A stretch of 64,000 nucleotides of DNA from an uncultured Prevotella sp. (GCA_944319945.1 CALUFN010000082.1:1-64000), one strand, 5' to 3'; shown: positions 44,849 to 53,473, numbered from the stretch's first letter. The notes: a model not told the origin generated them from the sequence alone. Numbers and translations are program-made.

Positions 44849-46795
44849 ATGAAAGTTTTTAAATTAATCCTATTTCTTTTAGTATGCGGAACTTCATCCG
44901 CATTGTCGCAAACGGTTTCGGTATACGGCCCTGACAGTTTGCTGAAAGTAGACATATCGATAAAAAACGGCATGCCGGCTTATTCGGTGACTTACGGCGG
45001 CAAGACGTTTATAGAAGAGTCTCCTCTCGGTTTCGTTTCAAATGCGGGCGATTTCAGCAGGCAGATGAAGTGGGTGGGCGCAAATACTGCGACGGTAAGC
45101 GAGACCTACGAACTTGACAGAATCAAGAAATCCAAGATTGAGTATAACGCCAACGAAATAAAGGTAACCCTTGCCAACAGTGAAGACAAGCGTATTGACG
45201 TAACGTTCAGGGTGAGCAATAACGATGTTGCCTTCCGTTACGAGATGCCTCGTTACGGAGAGACAGGAAGCATCGTTATCGAGAGTGAAGCTACGGGCTT
45301 TGCGTTGCCAAATTACGCCACCACTTTCCTAACTCCGCAAAGCGACCCCATGATAGGCTGGAAACGCACGAAGCCAAGTTATGAGGAGGAGTATAAGGCC
45401 GACGCGCCGTTAAACGAGCGGTCGCAATATGGCTGCGGTTTCACATTCCCGTGCCTGTTCCATGTCGGCGACAACGGCTGGGCATTAATCAGCGAGACGG
45501 GCGTAGACGGCAAGTATTGCGCATCACACCTTAGCGACGCTGACTCGAACGGCGTTTTCAGGATAGCATTCCCCATGCCCGAAGAGAACAACGGTAACGG
45601 CACGTCGGCCCCGGGCCTCGCCTTGCCCGGCACTACGCCGTGGCGTACTATCACCGTAGGCGAAACTCTGAAGCCCATTGTTGAGACCACCGTGCCGTGG
45701 GACGTAGTTACGCCGCGCTTCACCACCGATCATAAATATGAATACGGCCGCGGCACATGGAGCTGGATAATGTGGCAGGACGGAAGCATAAACTACGACG
45801 ACCAGGTAGCATACGTCGACATGGCAGCAGCTTTAGGATACGAATTTGTATTGATTGACAATTGGTGGGACAAAAACATAGGGCGCGAAAAAATGGCACA
45901 GCTCATAAACTATGCCAGATCGAAAGGCGTTGGAGTATTCCTTTGGTACAGCTCGAGCGGATATTGGAACGACATAGAGCAAAGCCCCGTAAACAAGATG
46001 GACAGCCCCATAGAGCGCAAGAAAGAGATGAGATGGCTTAAGGAGATGGGCATAAAGGGCATTAAGGTTGACTTCTTCGGCGGAGACAAGCAGGAGACAA
46101 TGCGCCTGTATGAAGCCATACTGAGCGATGCCGACGACTACGGACTGATGGTGATATTCCACGGATGCACGCTACCGAGAGGCTGGGAGCGGATGTATCC
46201 TAATTATGTAGGGAGCGAAGCCGTATTGGCGTCAGAGAATCTTATATTCACGCAGCATCGTTGCGACACCGAGGCGTTCAATGCCTGCCTGCATCCCTTC
46301 ATACGCAACACCGTAGGTTGCATGGAGTTTGGCGGCACGTTGCTCAACAAGCGCATGAACAAGACTAACGACGGAGGTACGGAGCGCAAGACTACCGACG
46401 TGTTCCAAATTGCTACAGCCGTATTGTTCCAAAACCCGATACAAAACTTTGCTCTTGCCCCGAACAACCTGACCGATGCGCCGAAACCCATAATCGACTT
46501 CATGAAGGATGTTCCCACCACTTGGGACGAGACTGTTTTCATCGACGGTTATCCTGGAAAGTATTGCATAATAGCGCGCCGCCATGCCGACAAATGGTAT
46601 GTAGCAGGCATCAATGCTACAAAAGAGACCATGACGCTTAAGCTCAACCTAAGCATGCTTGAGAGGGGTGACAACGTGTCTTATTATACCGACGATGCCA
46701 AGCGGAACGCCAGTTTGTCAACGGTGAAAGTTAAGAATCCTGCACAAACGAAAGTAACCATACGCCCTGACGGAGGGTTTGTAATAGTGAAATAG
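44849..46795 (+). CDS. Glycoside hydrolase family 97 protein
   Basis: 648 residues with signal peptide (about 1-20, SALS-QTV). GH97 architecture: N-terminal beta-supersandwich (about 22-280), catalytic barrel (about 285-560, TWSWIMWQDGSINYDDQVAYVD) and a C-terminal beta domain. The family contains inverting alpha-glucosidases (SusB type) and retaining alpha-galactosidases. The motif GIKGIKVDFFGGDKQE places an Asp where I expect the retaining-branch nucleophile, so alpha-galactosidase-like activity is my preferred inference. Periplasmic. Divergent partner of the GH51 arabinofuranosidase; no SusC/D pair nearby. Confidence 0.92.
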   Translation: MKVFKLILFLLVCGTSSALSQTVSVYGPDSLLKVDISIKNGMPAYSVTYGGKTFIEESPLGFVSNAGDFSRQMKWVGANTATVSETYELDRIKKSKIEYNANEIKVTLANSEDKRIDVTFRVSNNDVAFRYEMPRYGETGSIVIESEATGFALPNYATTFLTPQSDPMIGWKRTKPSYEEEYKADAPLNERSQYGCGFTFPCLFHVGDNGWALISETGVDGKYCASHLSDADSNGVFRIAFPMPEENNGNGTSAPGLALPGTTPWRTITVGETLKPIVETTVPWDVVTPRFTTDHKYEYGRGTWSWIMWQDGSINYDDQVAYVDMAAALGYEFVLIDNWWDKNIGREKMAQLINYARSKGVGVFLWYSSSGYWNDIEQSPVNKMDSPIERKKEMRWLKEMGIKGIKVDFFGGDKQETMRLYEAILSDADDYGLMVIFHGCTLPRGWERMYPNYVGSEAVLASENLIFTQHRCDTEAFNACLHPFIRNTVGCMEFGGTLLNKRMNKTNDGGTERKTTDVFQIATAVLFQNPIQNFALAPNNLTDAPKPIIDFMKDVPTTWDETVFIDGYPGKYCIIARRHADKWYVAGINATKETMTLKLNLSMLERGDNVSYYTDDAKRNASLSTVKVKNPAQTKVTIRPDGGFVIVK

Positions 46796-46796
46796 T

Positions 46797-46996
46797 TTTA
46801 TTGGGTTATGCGGTTTTACGGTTATTGGGTTTTACGGTTGTGCGGTCTTACGGTTATAAGGCTTTACTGTCTTTAGGTTATTGGGAATATGTAAACCTTA
46901 AGATCTCATAACTGTACCCCCTATAACCGTAAAACCTAATAGCCACATAACCGTAAGCCTATACAACCGCATAACCTTAAGACCGTAAAACCTTAA
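46797..46996. repeat. Inverted array of degenerate TTACGGTTAT units
   Basis: The left arm (about 46797-46886) is a run of degenerate units built on GGTTTTACGGTTAT; the right arm (about 46914-46996) is built on the complement, ATAACCGTAAAACC. Unit cores are visible at 46817-46824, 46833-46840, 46848-46856 (left) and 46923-46934, 46947-46956, 46964-46974, 46981-46992 (right). About 27 bp of other sequence separates the arms. As RNA this would fold into a long imperfect hairpin. It begins at the GH97 stop codon. Confidence 0.75.
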
Positions 46997-47000
46997 AATC

Positions 47001-47083
47001 ACAAAAGGTTGCCTTTTGCATTGCAAAAGGTTACTTTTATGACGGCAAAAGGCGGCCTTTGGCAATGCCAAAGGCCGCCTTTG
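47001..47083. repeat. Dispersed AAAGG/CCTTT palindromic repeat, copy C
   Basis: The most regular of three copies: ACAAAAGGTTGCCTTTTGC, TTGCAAAAGGTTACTTTT, GGCAAAAGGCGGCCTTTGG and GCCAAAGGCCGCCTTTG. Neighbouring modules can pair as hairpins (for example 47043-47060 with 47065-47083). It directly follows the TTACGGTTAT array and lies 48 bp beyond the stop of the leftward DUF805 gene. Matching modules lie at 4888-4950 and 35563-35645. Confidence 0.75.
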
Positions 47084-47130
47084 TGAATCATGCGTGGCGT
47101 AGTGAGTGTTATGATATCTTCATCGTCAGA

Positions 47131-47682
47131 TTAGAAGACATCTTTGCCTGACGGTTCCGGCTGTGCCGCCTCGTCTTCAATGACGTATTTGGGTGAAGGA
47201 CCGTACTTGTTCGGTTCTGGTTTCCCGTCAAGCACGCAAAACACGAAAATCGTGATGTTAAGGATTGCGGAGATAAGTCCACCTATGGGGAACACGGGTC
47301 CGCGGAGTGCGGCCATAGCTGCGTCAGGATCCGGATTTACCGTTGACAGGGCTTCGTAGTATCCGCTGCCTGCAAGGTAAAATTGCATAAACACGCTTGT
47401 AATTATGGCTGCTGCCACCCACCATCCACTATGTCCGCAGTCGTGAAGACGCCTGACAGTCACCGCCAAGAGCGTCAATTGCAACACGGTTCCTATTATT
47501 CCGAGCAATACGGGAAATCCCGTGAGTATAAGGCCGGCAACGAGAGCTACCACCATGTACGCGAGAAAATACCACCAAAGTTCGGAACGTCGGGCGCGCC
47601 CGTTGAAGTTCAAGAGGTTTTTCAATACTGAATTAACCGACTCTCCGAAGCCCATAGAGGGCAGTTTCTTAAAGTTTTCCAT
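47131..47682 (-). CDS. DUF805 family membrane protein
   Basis: 183 residues. DUF805 is a small inner-membrane family of unknown function. Visible: the family start FNFNGRARRSELWWYFL-like segment (about 28-43), membrane helices near 42-62, 63-85, 92-110 and 133-155, and the motif RLHDCGHSGWW near 79-89, which is diagnostic. Ends in a hydrophilic tail rich in Pro and Glu. Downstream of trmD by 57 bp in the same direction. Confidence 0.9.
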   Translation of the reverse strand: MENFKKLPSMGFGESVNSVLKNLLNFNGRARRSELWWYFLAYMVVALVAGLILTGFPVLLGIIGTVLQLTLLAVTVRRLHDCGHSGWWVAAAIITSVFMQFYLAGSGYYEALSTVNPDPDAAMAALRGPVFPIGGLISAILNITIFVFCVLDGKPEPNKYGPSPKYVIEDEAAQPEPSGKDVF

Positions 47683-47739
47683 GACTGATAATTTTTATTT
47701 GTTATACATTCCGAAAGATTTATTTGTCTTCGGTATAGT

Positions 47740-48426
47740 CTATTTATCCTGGCGTTCCAATAAGTCCGGACGCAACCGTTTGGTGCGCTCGTAGCTTTGC
47801 TCTATCTCCCAGTCTTTTATCTTGGCCTCGTTGCCGCTCAGCAGTATTTCAGGTACGCCCCAGCCCTTGTATTCGGCGGGGCGGGTATATATTGGGGCTG
47901 ACAGCATGTCGTCTTGAAAACAGTCAGACAAGGCGCTCTGGTCGTCGCTGATCACTCCCGGCACCAGTCTCACTATTGCGTCGGCCATGACGGCGGCGGC
48001 CAGTTCGCCACCCGTAAGCACATAGTCGCCGATGCTGATCTCACGGGTGATGAGGTGATCGCGTATGCGTTGGTCTATCCCCTTATAATGTCCGCATAAT
48101 ATAATAAGGTTGCCCTTAAGCGAGAGGTCGTTAGCCATATGTTGATCAAACTTCTCTCCGTCGGGCGACGTGTAGATGACTTCGTCGTATTCCCTTTCGG
48201 CCTTTAGCGCCGATATCGCATTGTCAATAGGCTCACAGCGCATGACCATTCCTGCGAAACCGCCGTAAGGATAATCGTCAACCCGCCGCCATTTGTCGGT
48301 AGAATAGTCTCTGAGATTGTGTAGATGGATCTCTGCAAGCTCTTTTTTCTGGGCTCGTGCAAGTATGGATTCGTGCACGAATCCTTCAAGCATCTCTGGC
48401 AAAACCGTTATTATGTCTATTCTCAT
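47740..48426 (-). CDS. trmD: tRNA (guanine-37-N1)-methyltransferase
   Basis: 228 residues, normal length. Methylates G37 next to the anticodon to prevent frameshifting. SPOUT fold: N-terminal [26 protein letters not shown] near 59-70, and the trefoil-knot SAM site with [12 protein letters not shown] near 112-123 and [15 protein letters not shown] near 131-145. Cytoplasmic. First gene of a leftward pair with the DUF805 gene; not grouped here with rpsP, rimM or rplS. Confidence 0.97.
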   Translation of the reverse strand: MRIDIITVLPEMLEGFVHESILARAQKKELAEIHLHNLRDYSTDKWRRVDDYPYGGFAGMVMRCEPIDNAISALKAEREYDEVIYTSPDGEKFDQHMANDLSLKGNLIILCGHYKGIDQRIRDHLITREISIGDYVLTGGELAAAVMADAIVRLVPGVISDDQSALSDCFQDDMLSAPIYTRPAEYKGWGVPEILLSGNEAKIKDWEIEQSYERTKRLRPDLLERQDK

Positions 48427-48575
48427 CGTTTTTATTGTCAGTTAAAAGATCGTGGTTTTAAATTAATATTTTATGACGTAAAGCCTTGTTTGCTTCACAT
48501 GATTCCATCGCAATGCCGCCAGCAGAAGTATCAGACTCAATGTCGCAAATCACGGCAATGCTGCTTATTTGCGGA

Positions 48576-48680
48576 CAAAGATAGCGAAAATAGTGTAAAA
48601 AGCAAAATAAATAATAATGTAAATCTGCTGTTTAAATTTCACATTTGTTGCCACGAATACTAAAATTATTATTATCTTTG
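48576..48680. promoter_or_regulatory. Divergent promoters of trmD and the DMP19 gene
   Basis: Minus strand, trmD: TTTG (complement of 48603-48606), 19-nt spacer, TATCTTTG (complement of 48576-48583), full consensus, leader about 145 nt. Plus strand, DMP19 gene: TTG at 48648-48650, 22-nt spacer, TATCTTTG at 48673-48680, leader about 24 nt. Confidence 0.72.
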
Positions 48681-48707
48681 CCACGTAAATTGTTTAATGT
48701 TTTCACG

Positions 48708-49214
48708 ATGAATGCTGTTTCCATAAAAGACGCAACGCTCAGGGAGGCCGCCGCAAAGGGCGTAGACGAATTTGTCAATGCCTTTTATGATTCCATAATG
48801 GAGTACTCCGAAGGGCGGATGACAGAAGAGACAATGCAGAAATTGAATTCCGACCAAATTACTTTGGTCGTATTCAAGACCATGCATGACGAGGTGATGG
48901 ACGGGGGCTTTGTGCAGCTTATATATAATGGTTATGGCCCGTTCGTATTCTTCAATCCGTTTGCGAAGGCGGTAAGGGCATGGGGGCTGGACGATTTGGC
49001 GGCATTGGTTAAAAAAGCTGGTAATTTGTTCAGGAAGTACGGTCGCGAGATAGAGCGTGAGTGCACGGACGAAGAGTTTATGGCCATGTTTGAGAAATAC
49101 TCCGAGTTTGACGACTTAGACGATAAGTTTGTTGAAAACGAAGAATTATGGATCAACGAAATAGCCCATTACATTGACGGGCATATCGACAATTTTGCCA
49201 CGGTCGTGGAGTGA
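48708..49214 (+). CDS. DMP19/DUF4375 family protein
   Basis: 168 residues from the ATG at 48708; an earlier in-frame TTG at 48645 lies upstream of the promoter and is rejected. Strongly acidic. The DMP19-like (DUF4375) core is visible in LNSDQITLVVFKTMHDEVMD and GGFVQLIYNGYGPFVF. The family is named for a Neisseria DNA-mimic protein, and other members are uncharacterised. A DNA-mimic role here is only a possibility. 44 bp upstream of smpB. Confidence 0.82.
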   Translation: MNAVSIKDATLREAAAKGVDEFVNAFYDSIMEYSEGRMTEETMQKLNSDQITLVVFKTMHDEVMDGGFVQLIYNGYGPFVFFNPFAKAVRAWGLDDLAALVKKAGNLFRKYGREIERECTDEEFMAMFEKYSEFDDLDDKFVENEELWINEIAHYIDGHIDNFATVVE

Positions 49215-49258
49215 GAGATGCGGTTATCTGGCATGGCCCTGTTTAATCTAAAGAGACA

Positions 49259-49738
49259 ATGAATAAGGAAGAAGAATTGTTAAGGAAGAAGAGTCCTGTA
49301 AACATACGCAATAAGAAAGCCTCGTTTGAATATTTCTTTGTAGAGACATACACGGCAGGTATAGTGCTTACAGGCACCGAGATAAAGTCTATCCGCATGG
49401 GCAAGGCCTCGCTGGTAGACAGCTATTGTTATATCCACAACGGAGAGATATGGGTGAAAGGCATGAACATCTCACCGTATTTTTTCGGCTCTTACAACAA
49501 TCATGAAGCTAAACGCGACCGCAAGCTGCTGCTGACAAAGCGTGAAATACGCAAGCTACAGGAAGCTACGAAGCAAGTAGGTTTTACCATCGTGCCTACG
49601 CTGGTCTTCATCGACGCCAAAGGCAGGGCCAAGATGGACATCGCCCTTGCTAAGGGTAAGAAAGAATATGACAAACGGCAAACACTGAAGGAAAAAGAGG
49701 ATAGAAGGGAAATGGATCGCGCCATGAAGCATTATTAA
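49259..49738 (+). CDS. smpB: SsrA-binding protein SmpB
   Basis: 159 residues, normal length. Binds tmRNA for trans-translation of stalled ribosomes. N-terminal [27 protein letters not shown] start (about 13-35), [18 protein letters not shown] near 40-57 and a basic C-terminal tail [16 protein letters not shown] that enters the ribosomal A site. No tmRNA gene is seen nearby. Confidence 0.97.
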   Translation: MNKEEELLRKKSPVNIRNKKASFEYFFVETYTAGIVLTGTEIKSIRMGKASLVDSYCYIHNGEIWVKGMNISPYFFGSYNNHEAKRDRKLLLTKREIRKLQEATKQVGFTIVPTLVFIDAKGRAKMDIALAKGKKEYDKRQTLKEKEDRREMDRAMKHY

Positions 49739-49791
49739 AAACATGCGCAATACGGTTAGGGCGATCGGTATGAATAAAATCTGACACGAAT

Positions 49792-50415
49792 ATGATAAAG
49801 AATATAATTTTCGATTTGGGCGGAGTCATTATGACTATCAGCCACGACGAGGCATTGCGGCGGTTTAAGGAGCTTGGGCTGACTGATGCCGAACGTCATC
49901 TCGACCCGTACACACAGTCGGGTATTTTCGGAGATGTTGAAGAGGGCAAGATTACAGCCGAGGAATTTCGCTCGTCATTAAGCCGTCTGGTAGGCCGTGA
50001 ACTTACTTTCGACGAATGCAAGCATGCATGGCTTGGTTACAGGAAAGACGTACCGAAACGAAACTTGGACGCATTGAAGGATTTACGCAGCAAGGGATAT
50101 AGATTGATCTTACTGTCAAATACTAATCCGTTTATGATGAGTTGGGCTTTGTCTAATGACTTCGACGGCGGCACGGCTTCACTCGAAGATTATTTCGATT
50201 CTCTCTACCTGAGCTATCGCATAGGAAGAATGAAGCCAGACCCCGGATTTTTTCAGGCCGTGCTTGACAACGAGCGCATCTTTCCTGAAGAGTCACTATT
50301 CGTAGACGACGGACCTCGTAACATTGAGGCTGCACGCAAATTGGGGTTCATGACATTGTGTCCCGAAAACGGTTCAGACTGGACTGGTGTTTTGTCGGAA
50401 TCACTTTCAAAATAA
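49792..50415 (+). CDS. HAD-IA family phosphatase
   Basis: 207 residues. HAD fold with an alpha-helical cap. Motif I is IIFDLGGVIM (DxG rather than DxD, as in YihX-type glucose-1-phosphatases), motif II LLSNTNPFMM near 104-113, motif III Lys in GRMKPDPGFF near 145-154, motif IV FVDDGPRNIEAA near 170-181. Likely a small phosphate-ester phosphatase, exact substrate unknown. ATG start at 49792, 53 bp after smpB. Confidence 0.88.
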   Translation: MIKNIIFDLGGVIMTISHDEALRRFKELGLTDAERHLDPYTQSGIFGDVEEGKITAEEFRSSLSRLVGRELTFDECKHAWLGYRKDVPKRNLDALKDLRSKGYRLILLSNTNPFMMSWALSNDFDGGTASLEDYFDSLYLSYRIGRMKPDPGFFQAVLDNERIFPEESLFVDDGPRNIEAARKLGFMTLCPENGSDWTGVLSESLSK

Positions 50416-50512
50416 AATTTATAAAATATATATTCATGCAAAACCGTATTCGTCCTTGTTTTTAAGATTCATAAAAAAGACGAATAAATACATTACTTTG
50501 CGATAAAGTTTG

Positions 50513-50520
50513 TACTTTTG
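50513..50520 (+). promoter_or_regulatory. -7 element for map
   Basis: TACTTTTG fits TAnnTTTG; leader to the ATG at 50544 is about 20 nt. The -33 region is not a clear match. Confidence 0.4.
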
Positions 50521-50543
50521 CATATAGTTTATACTTGGTTAAA

Positions 50544-51407
50544 ATGATTTTCAAGAAGAAAAAAAGATGGCACAGCCTTCCTGGACAACCGCTTACGGAA
50601 ATGGATAAGCAGGTGATGTACTGGGAAAATAAAGGTAAGCTCGTACCTACGCGTGAACTGATAAAAACACCCGAACAGATAGAAGGCATACGCAAGAGCG
50701 GCATCGTAAACAGCGGAGTGCTTGACGAGGTAGCCAAGCACATACATGCAGGCATGAGCACCGACGAGATTGATAAAATCTGTTATGACTATTGCGTGAG
50801 CCACGGAGCGGTGCCCGCATGCCTTAATTATGAAGGATTCCCCAAAAGCGTTTGCACGAGCATAAACGAGGTTGTTTGTCACGGTATACCCAAGCCTACC
50901 GACATACTACAGGAAGGCGATATAGTCAATGTGGATTTCACGACCATTCTCGACGGATATTACGCTGACGCGTCGCGTATGTTTATAATAGGTAAGACAA
51001 CTCCGGAGAAGGAGCAGCTTGTACGTGTTACAAAGGAGTGCCTCGAGATAGGAGCAGAGGCGGCCAAGCCTTATGGCTTCGTCGGCGATATCGGCCATGC
51101 GATACAGAAACACGCTGAAAAATATCATTATGGAATAGTGCGCGACCTTTGCGGGCATGGCGTGGGTATTGATTTTCATGAAGAGCCCGAGGTGTTGCAT
51201 TTCGGGCATAAGGGTACCGGCATGCTGCTTGTGCCTGGCATGGTGTTTACCATAGAGCCGATGATTAATATGGGAACATGGAAAGTGTTTATCGATGCCG
51301 ACGACCCATACGGCTGGGAGGTGATAACCGGCGACGAGCAACCCAGCGCACAATGGGAACATACGTTCCTGATGACGGAGCACGGGGTGGAGATACTTTC
51401 CGCTTAG
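50544..51407 (+). CDS. map: Methionine aminopeptidase, type I
   Basis: 287 residues from the ATG at 50544 (an in-frame TTG 9 bp earlier is less likely). Removes N-terminal Met. Longer than the E. coli enzyme by an N-terminal extension of about 40 residues that starts very basic (FKKKKRWH). M24A metal ligands: VNVDFTTILDGYYADASRMF (two Asp), DLCGHGVGIDFHEEP (His), FTIEPMINMG (Glu) and the final Glu in QWEHTFLMTEHGVEILS. 12 bp before tsaD. Confidence 0.96.
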   Translation: MIFKKKKRWHSLPGQPLTEMDKQVMYWENKGKLVPTRELIKTPEQIEGIRKSGIVNSGVLDEVAKHIHAGMSTDEIDKICYDYCVSHGAVPACLNYEGFPKSVCTSINEVVCHGIPKPTDILQEGDIVNVDFTTILDGYYADASRMFIIGKTTPEKEQLVRVTKECLEIGAEAAKPYGFVGDIGHAIQKHAEKYHYGIVRDLCGHGVGIDFHEEPEVLHFGHKGTGMLLVPGMVFTIEPMINMGTWKVFIDADDPYGWEVITGDEQPSAQWEHTFLMTEHGVEILSA

Positions 51408-51419
51408 GAGAAACAGATT

Positions 51420-52445
51420 ATGGAAGACGTATATATATTAGGTATAGAAAGCAGCTGCGACGACACGTCGGCGGCAGTGTTGCGTAACGGCGTGTTGCTA
51501 AGCAACGTAACGGCCTCGCAGGATGTGCACAGGGCTTACGGTGGAGTTGTGCCCGAACTGGCATCCCGCGCCCACCAGCAAAACGTGGTGCCGGTCGTAG
51601 ACCAAGCACTCAAGCGTGCAGGTATTACCAAAGAGCAATTATCGGCGATTGCTTTCACGCGCGGTCCTGGCTTGATGGGCTCGTTGTTGGTTGGAGTAAG
51701 TTTTGCCAAAGGGTTCGCCCGCTCGTTAGATATACCACTCATCGACGTTAATCATTTACAAGGGCATGTAATGGCGCATTTTATTAAAGAAAGCGACGAT
51801 GACACGTCGGCCCCTCCGTTGCCGTTTATATGCTTGTTAGTAAGCGGAGGGAACTCGCAAATCGTGAAAGTGAACGCCTATAACGACATGCAGGTACTCG
51901 GACAGACGATCGACGATGCGGCCGGTGAGGCAATAGACAAATGCTCAAAAGTGATGGGGCTTGGTTATCCCGGAGGCCCGATTATCGACCGCTTGGCTCG
52001 GAAGGGGAATCCTCATGCGTATAAGTTCTCAGAGCCGCACATTTCAGGTCTTGATTACAGCTTCAGCGGTCTGAAAACCTCTTTCTTATACAGTCTGCGC
52101 GATTGGGTGAAAGACGATCCTGATTTTATCGAACATCATAAGGAAGACCTTGCCGCAAGCCTTGAACATACGATCGTGGACATATTGATGAAAAAGCTCA
52201 AACTTGCAGTAAACCAAACGGGGATTAAGCATGTTGCTGTTGCCGGAGGAGTAAGTGCCAATACCGGTTTGCGCAACGCTTTTCATGAGTATGCAGAGAA
52301 ATATGGTTGGACCATATACATACCAAAATTCAGTTACACCACGGATAATGCTGCGATGATAGGCATCACCGGTTATTACAAATATCTAGACAAGGATTTT
52401 TGTCCTATAGACAAGCCTGCATTCTCAAAAGTAACCTTTAAATAA
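51420..52445 (+). CDS. tsaD: tRNA N6-threonylcarbamoyladenosine transferase catalytic subunit
   Basis: 341 residues. With TsaB and TsaE, installs t6A at A37 of ANN-reading tRNAs. ASKHA fold: ILGIESSCDDTSAAVL at about 6-21, metal-binding HxxxH in NHLQGHVMAHF near 110-120, LVSGGNSQIV near 139-148, and VAVAGGVSANTGLR near 265-278. Start ATG at 51420 has AGGAGAA directly upstream, overlapping the map stop. Followed by cinA after 11 bp. Confidence 0.97.
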   Translation: MEDVYILGIESSCDDTSAAVLRNGVLLSNVTASQDVHRAYGGVVPELASRAHQQNVVPVVDQALKRAGITKEQLSAIAFTRGPGLMGSLLVGVSFAKGFARSLDIPLIDVNHLQGHVMAHFIKESDDDTSAPPLPFICLLVSGGNSQIVKVNAYNDMQVLGQTIDDAAGEAIDKCSKVMGLGYPGGPIIDRLARKGNPHAYKFSEPHISGLDYSFSGLKTSFLYSLRDWVKDDPDFIEHHKEDLAASLEHTIVDILMKKLKLAVNQTGIKHVAVAGGVSANTGLRNAFHEYAEKYGWTIYIPKFSYTTDNAAMIGITGYYKYLDKDFCPIDKPAFSKVTFK

Positions 52446-52456
52446 AATATAAAGAT

Positions 52457-52975
52457 ATGGATTTCGAGAACAAAATATTAAGTAAGGAGATAAGCCAATT
52501 TATTTGGGAAAAGGAAAAGACTCTCGGCACAGCCGAGAGTTGTACCGGCGGAAGAATCGCTGAGGCTATAATCCTAATGCCGGGTGCGTCAAATTATTTT
52601 AAGGGCAGCATTGTCTCTTATACTGACGAAATAAAAGAAAAGATATTGGGTGTAAGTCATGACGTGCTTGAGGAGAAAACTGCCGTTTGTGAAGAGGTGG
52701 CGGTTGAAATGGTGAAAGGCGCAATCAAGGCCCTGAACGTAGATTATGCAATTTCAGCTACGGGTATAGCCGGCCCGTCAGGTGGTACGCATGAAATACC
52801 TGTTGGTACGATTTGGATAGCATGCGGAAGCGAAGATGACATAGTAACCCTTAAGTTGGAAGGCGACAAGGGACGCGACCTGAATCTGTCAAACGCGACG
52901 ACGCAGGCGCTTCAGTTGTTCTTAAATTATCTGACCGAACATTTAAAAGACGAAAATGTGCAAGAAGATCTATAA
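52457..52975 (+). CDS. pncC: CinA C-terminal-type nicotinamide-nucleotide amidase
   Basis: 172 residues, containing only the CinA C-terminal (PncC) domain and not the MoaB-like N-terminal domain. Deamidates NMN to NaMN in NAD recycling. Motifs: LGTAESCTGGRIAE near 18-31, FKGSIVSYTDEIKEKILGV near 45-63, and SATGIAGPSGGT near 97-108 with IPVGTIWIA following. Third gene of map-tsaD-cinA. A 17-bp perfect terminator stem follows. Confidence 0.93.
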   Translation: MDFENKILSKEISQFIWEKEKTLGTAESCTGGRIAEAIILMPGASNYFKGSIVSYTDEIKEKILGVSHDVLEEKTAVCEEVAVEMVKGAIKALNVDYAISATGIAGPSGGTHEIPVGTIWIACGSEDDIVTLKLEGDKGRDLNLSNATTQALQLFLNYLTEHLKDENVQEDL

Positions 52976-52990
52976 GAATTAAAATACATG

Positions 52991-53037
52991 CGTGAGGGGC
53001 TGTTATGGAATAATTATTCTCATAACAGCCCCTCACG
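52991..53037. terminator. Bidirectional hairpin terminator between cinA and the DUF3127 gene
   Basis: Perfect 17-bp stem CGTGAGGGGCTGTTATG (52991-53007) with its complement at 53021-53037, 13-nt loop, T-run at 53043-53047. Separates convergent genes. Confidence 0.88.
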
Positions 53038-53059
53038 TATATGTTTTTATGACATGTTG

Positions 53060-53473
53060 TTAAAAAGGAAGATCGTCTTCGCTTCCACTCTCTGATTGTG
53101 ATGCGAATGGCGCAGGTTCGCCAGCCGCAGAGTCCATTGCAGGAGCGGCGGGTGCCGGTTGCACGAACGGTGCGCCTTGAGCAGGTTCCGGGGTAGCATT
53201 AGGATCTATGCGTTCAACTTTCCATGCACGCACACTATTGAACCATCTTCCCTGATATTCGTGAGCGTCAATGTCGAAACTTACGCGAAGTTCCTCGCCG
53301 ACTTGAATGTTGAATAATTGTATTTTATCCGAACCGAACACGTTGAAACAGCATTTCTTAGGATATTGTTCATGTGTTTCGATGACGTAATCTTGTGATT
53401 TCCATTGGTTTCCACGTGATGAAACTCCTTCTCTCGCAGGAATCACTGCTATGATTTTTCCTTCTATTTCCAT
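53060..53473 (-). CDS. DUF3127 protein, SSB-like layout
   Basis: 137 residues. Residues 1-90 are strand-rich, aromatic and compact (MEIEGKIIAVIP, QYPKKCCFNVFG, GRWFNSVRAWKVERI) and look like an OB fold. Residues about 91-125 are a Pro/Ala/Gly linker. The last residues are SEDDLPF, closely resembling the acidic tip of bacterial SSB (DDDIPF), which docks RecQ, RecJ, exonuclease I and others. DUF3127 has no function that I know of. The gene is divergent from dnaN. I infer a nucleic-acid-binding protein that recruits repair or replication partners, but no direct evidence is available. Confidence 0.85.
   Translation of the reverse strand: MEIEGKIIAVIPAREGVSSRGNQWKSQDYVIETHEQYPKKCCFNVFGSDKIQLFNIQVGEELRVSFDIDAHEYQGRWFNSVRAWKVERIDPNATPEPAQGAPFVQPAPAAPAMDSAAGEPAPFASQSESGSEDDLPF

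Noticed and set aside
46797..47083. CRISPR-like array
   Set aside because: Units are degenerate, occur on both strands and have no constant-length unique spacers. No cas genes are present.
49792..49840. HAD phosphatase as inactive because motif I lacks the second Asp
   Set aside because: DLGGV/DLGNV is normal in YihX-type HAD enzymes, and the other motifs are present.
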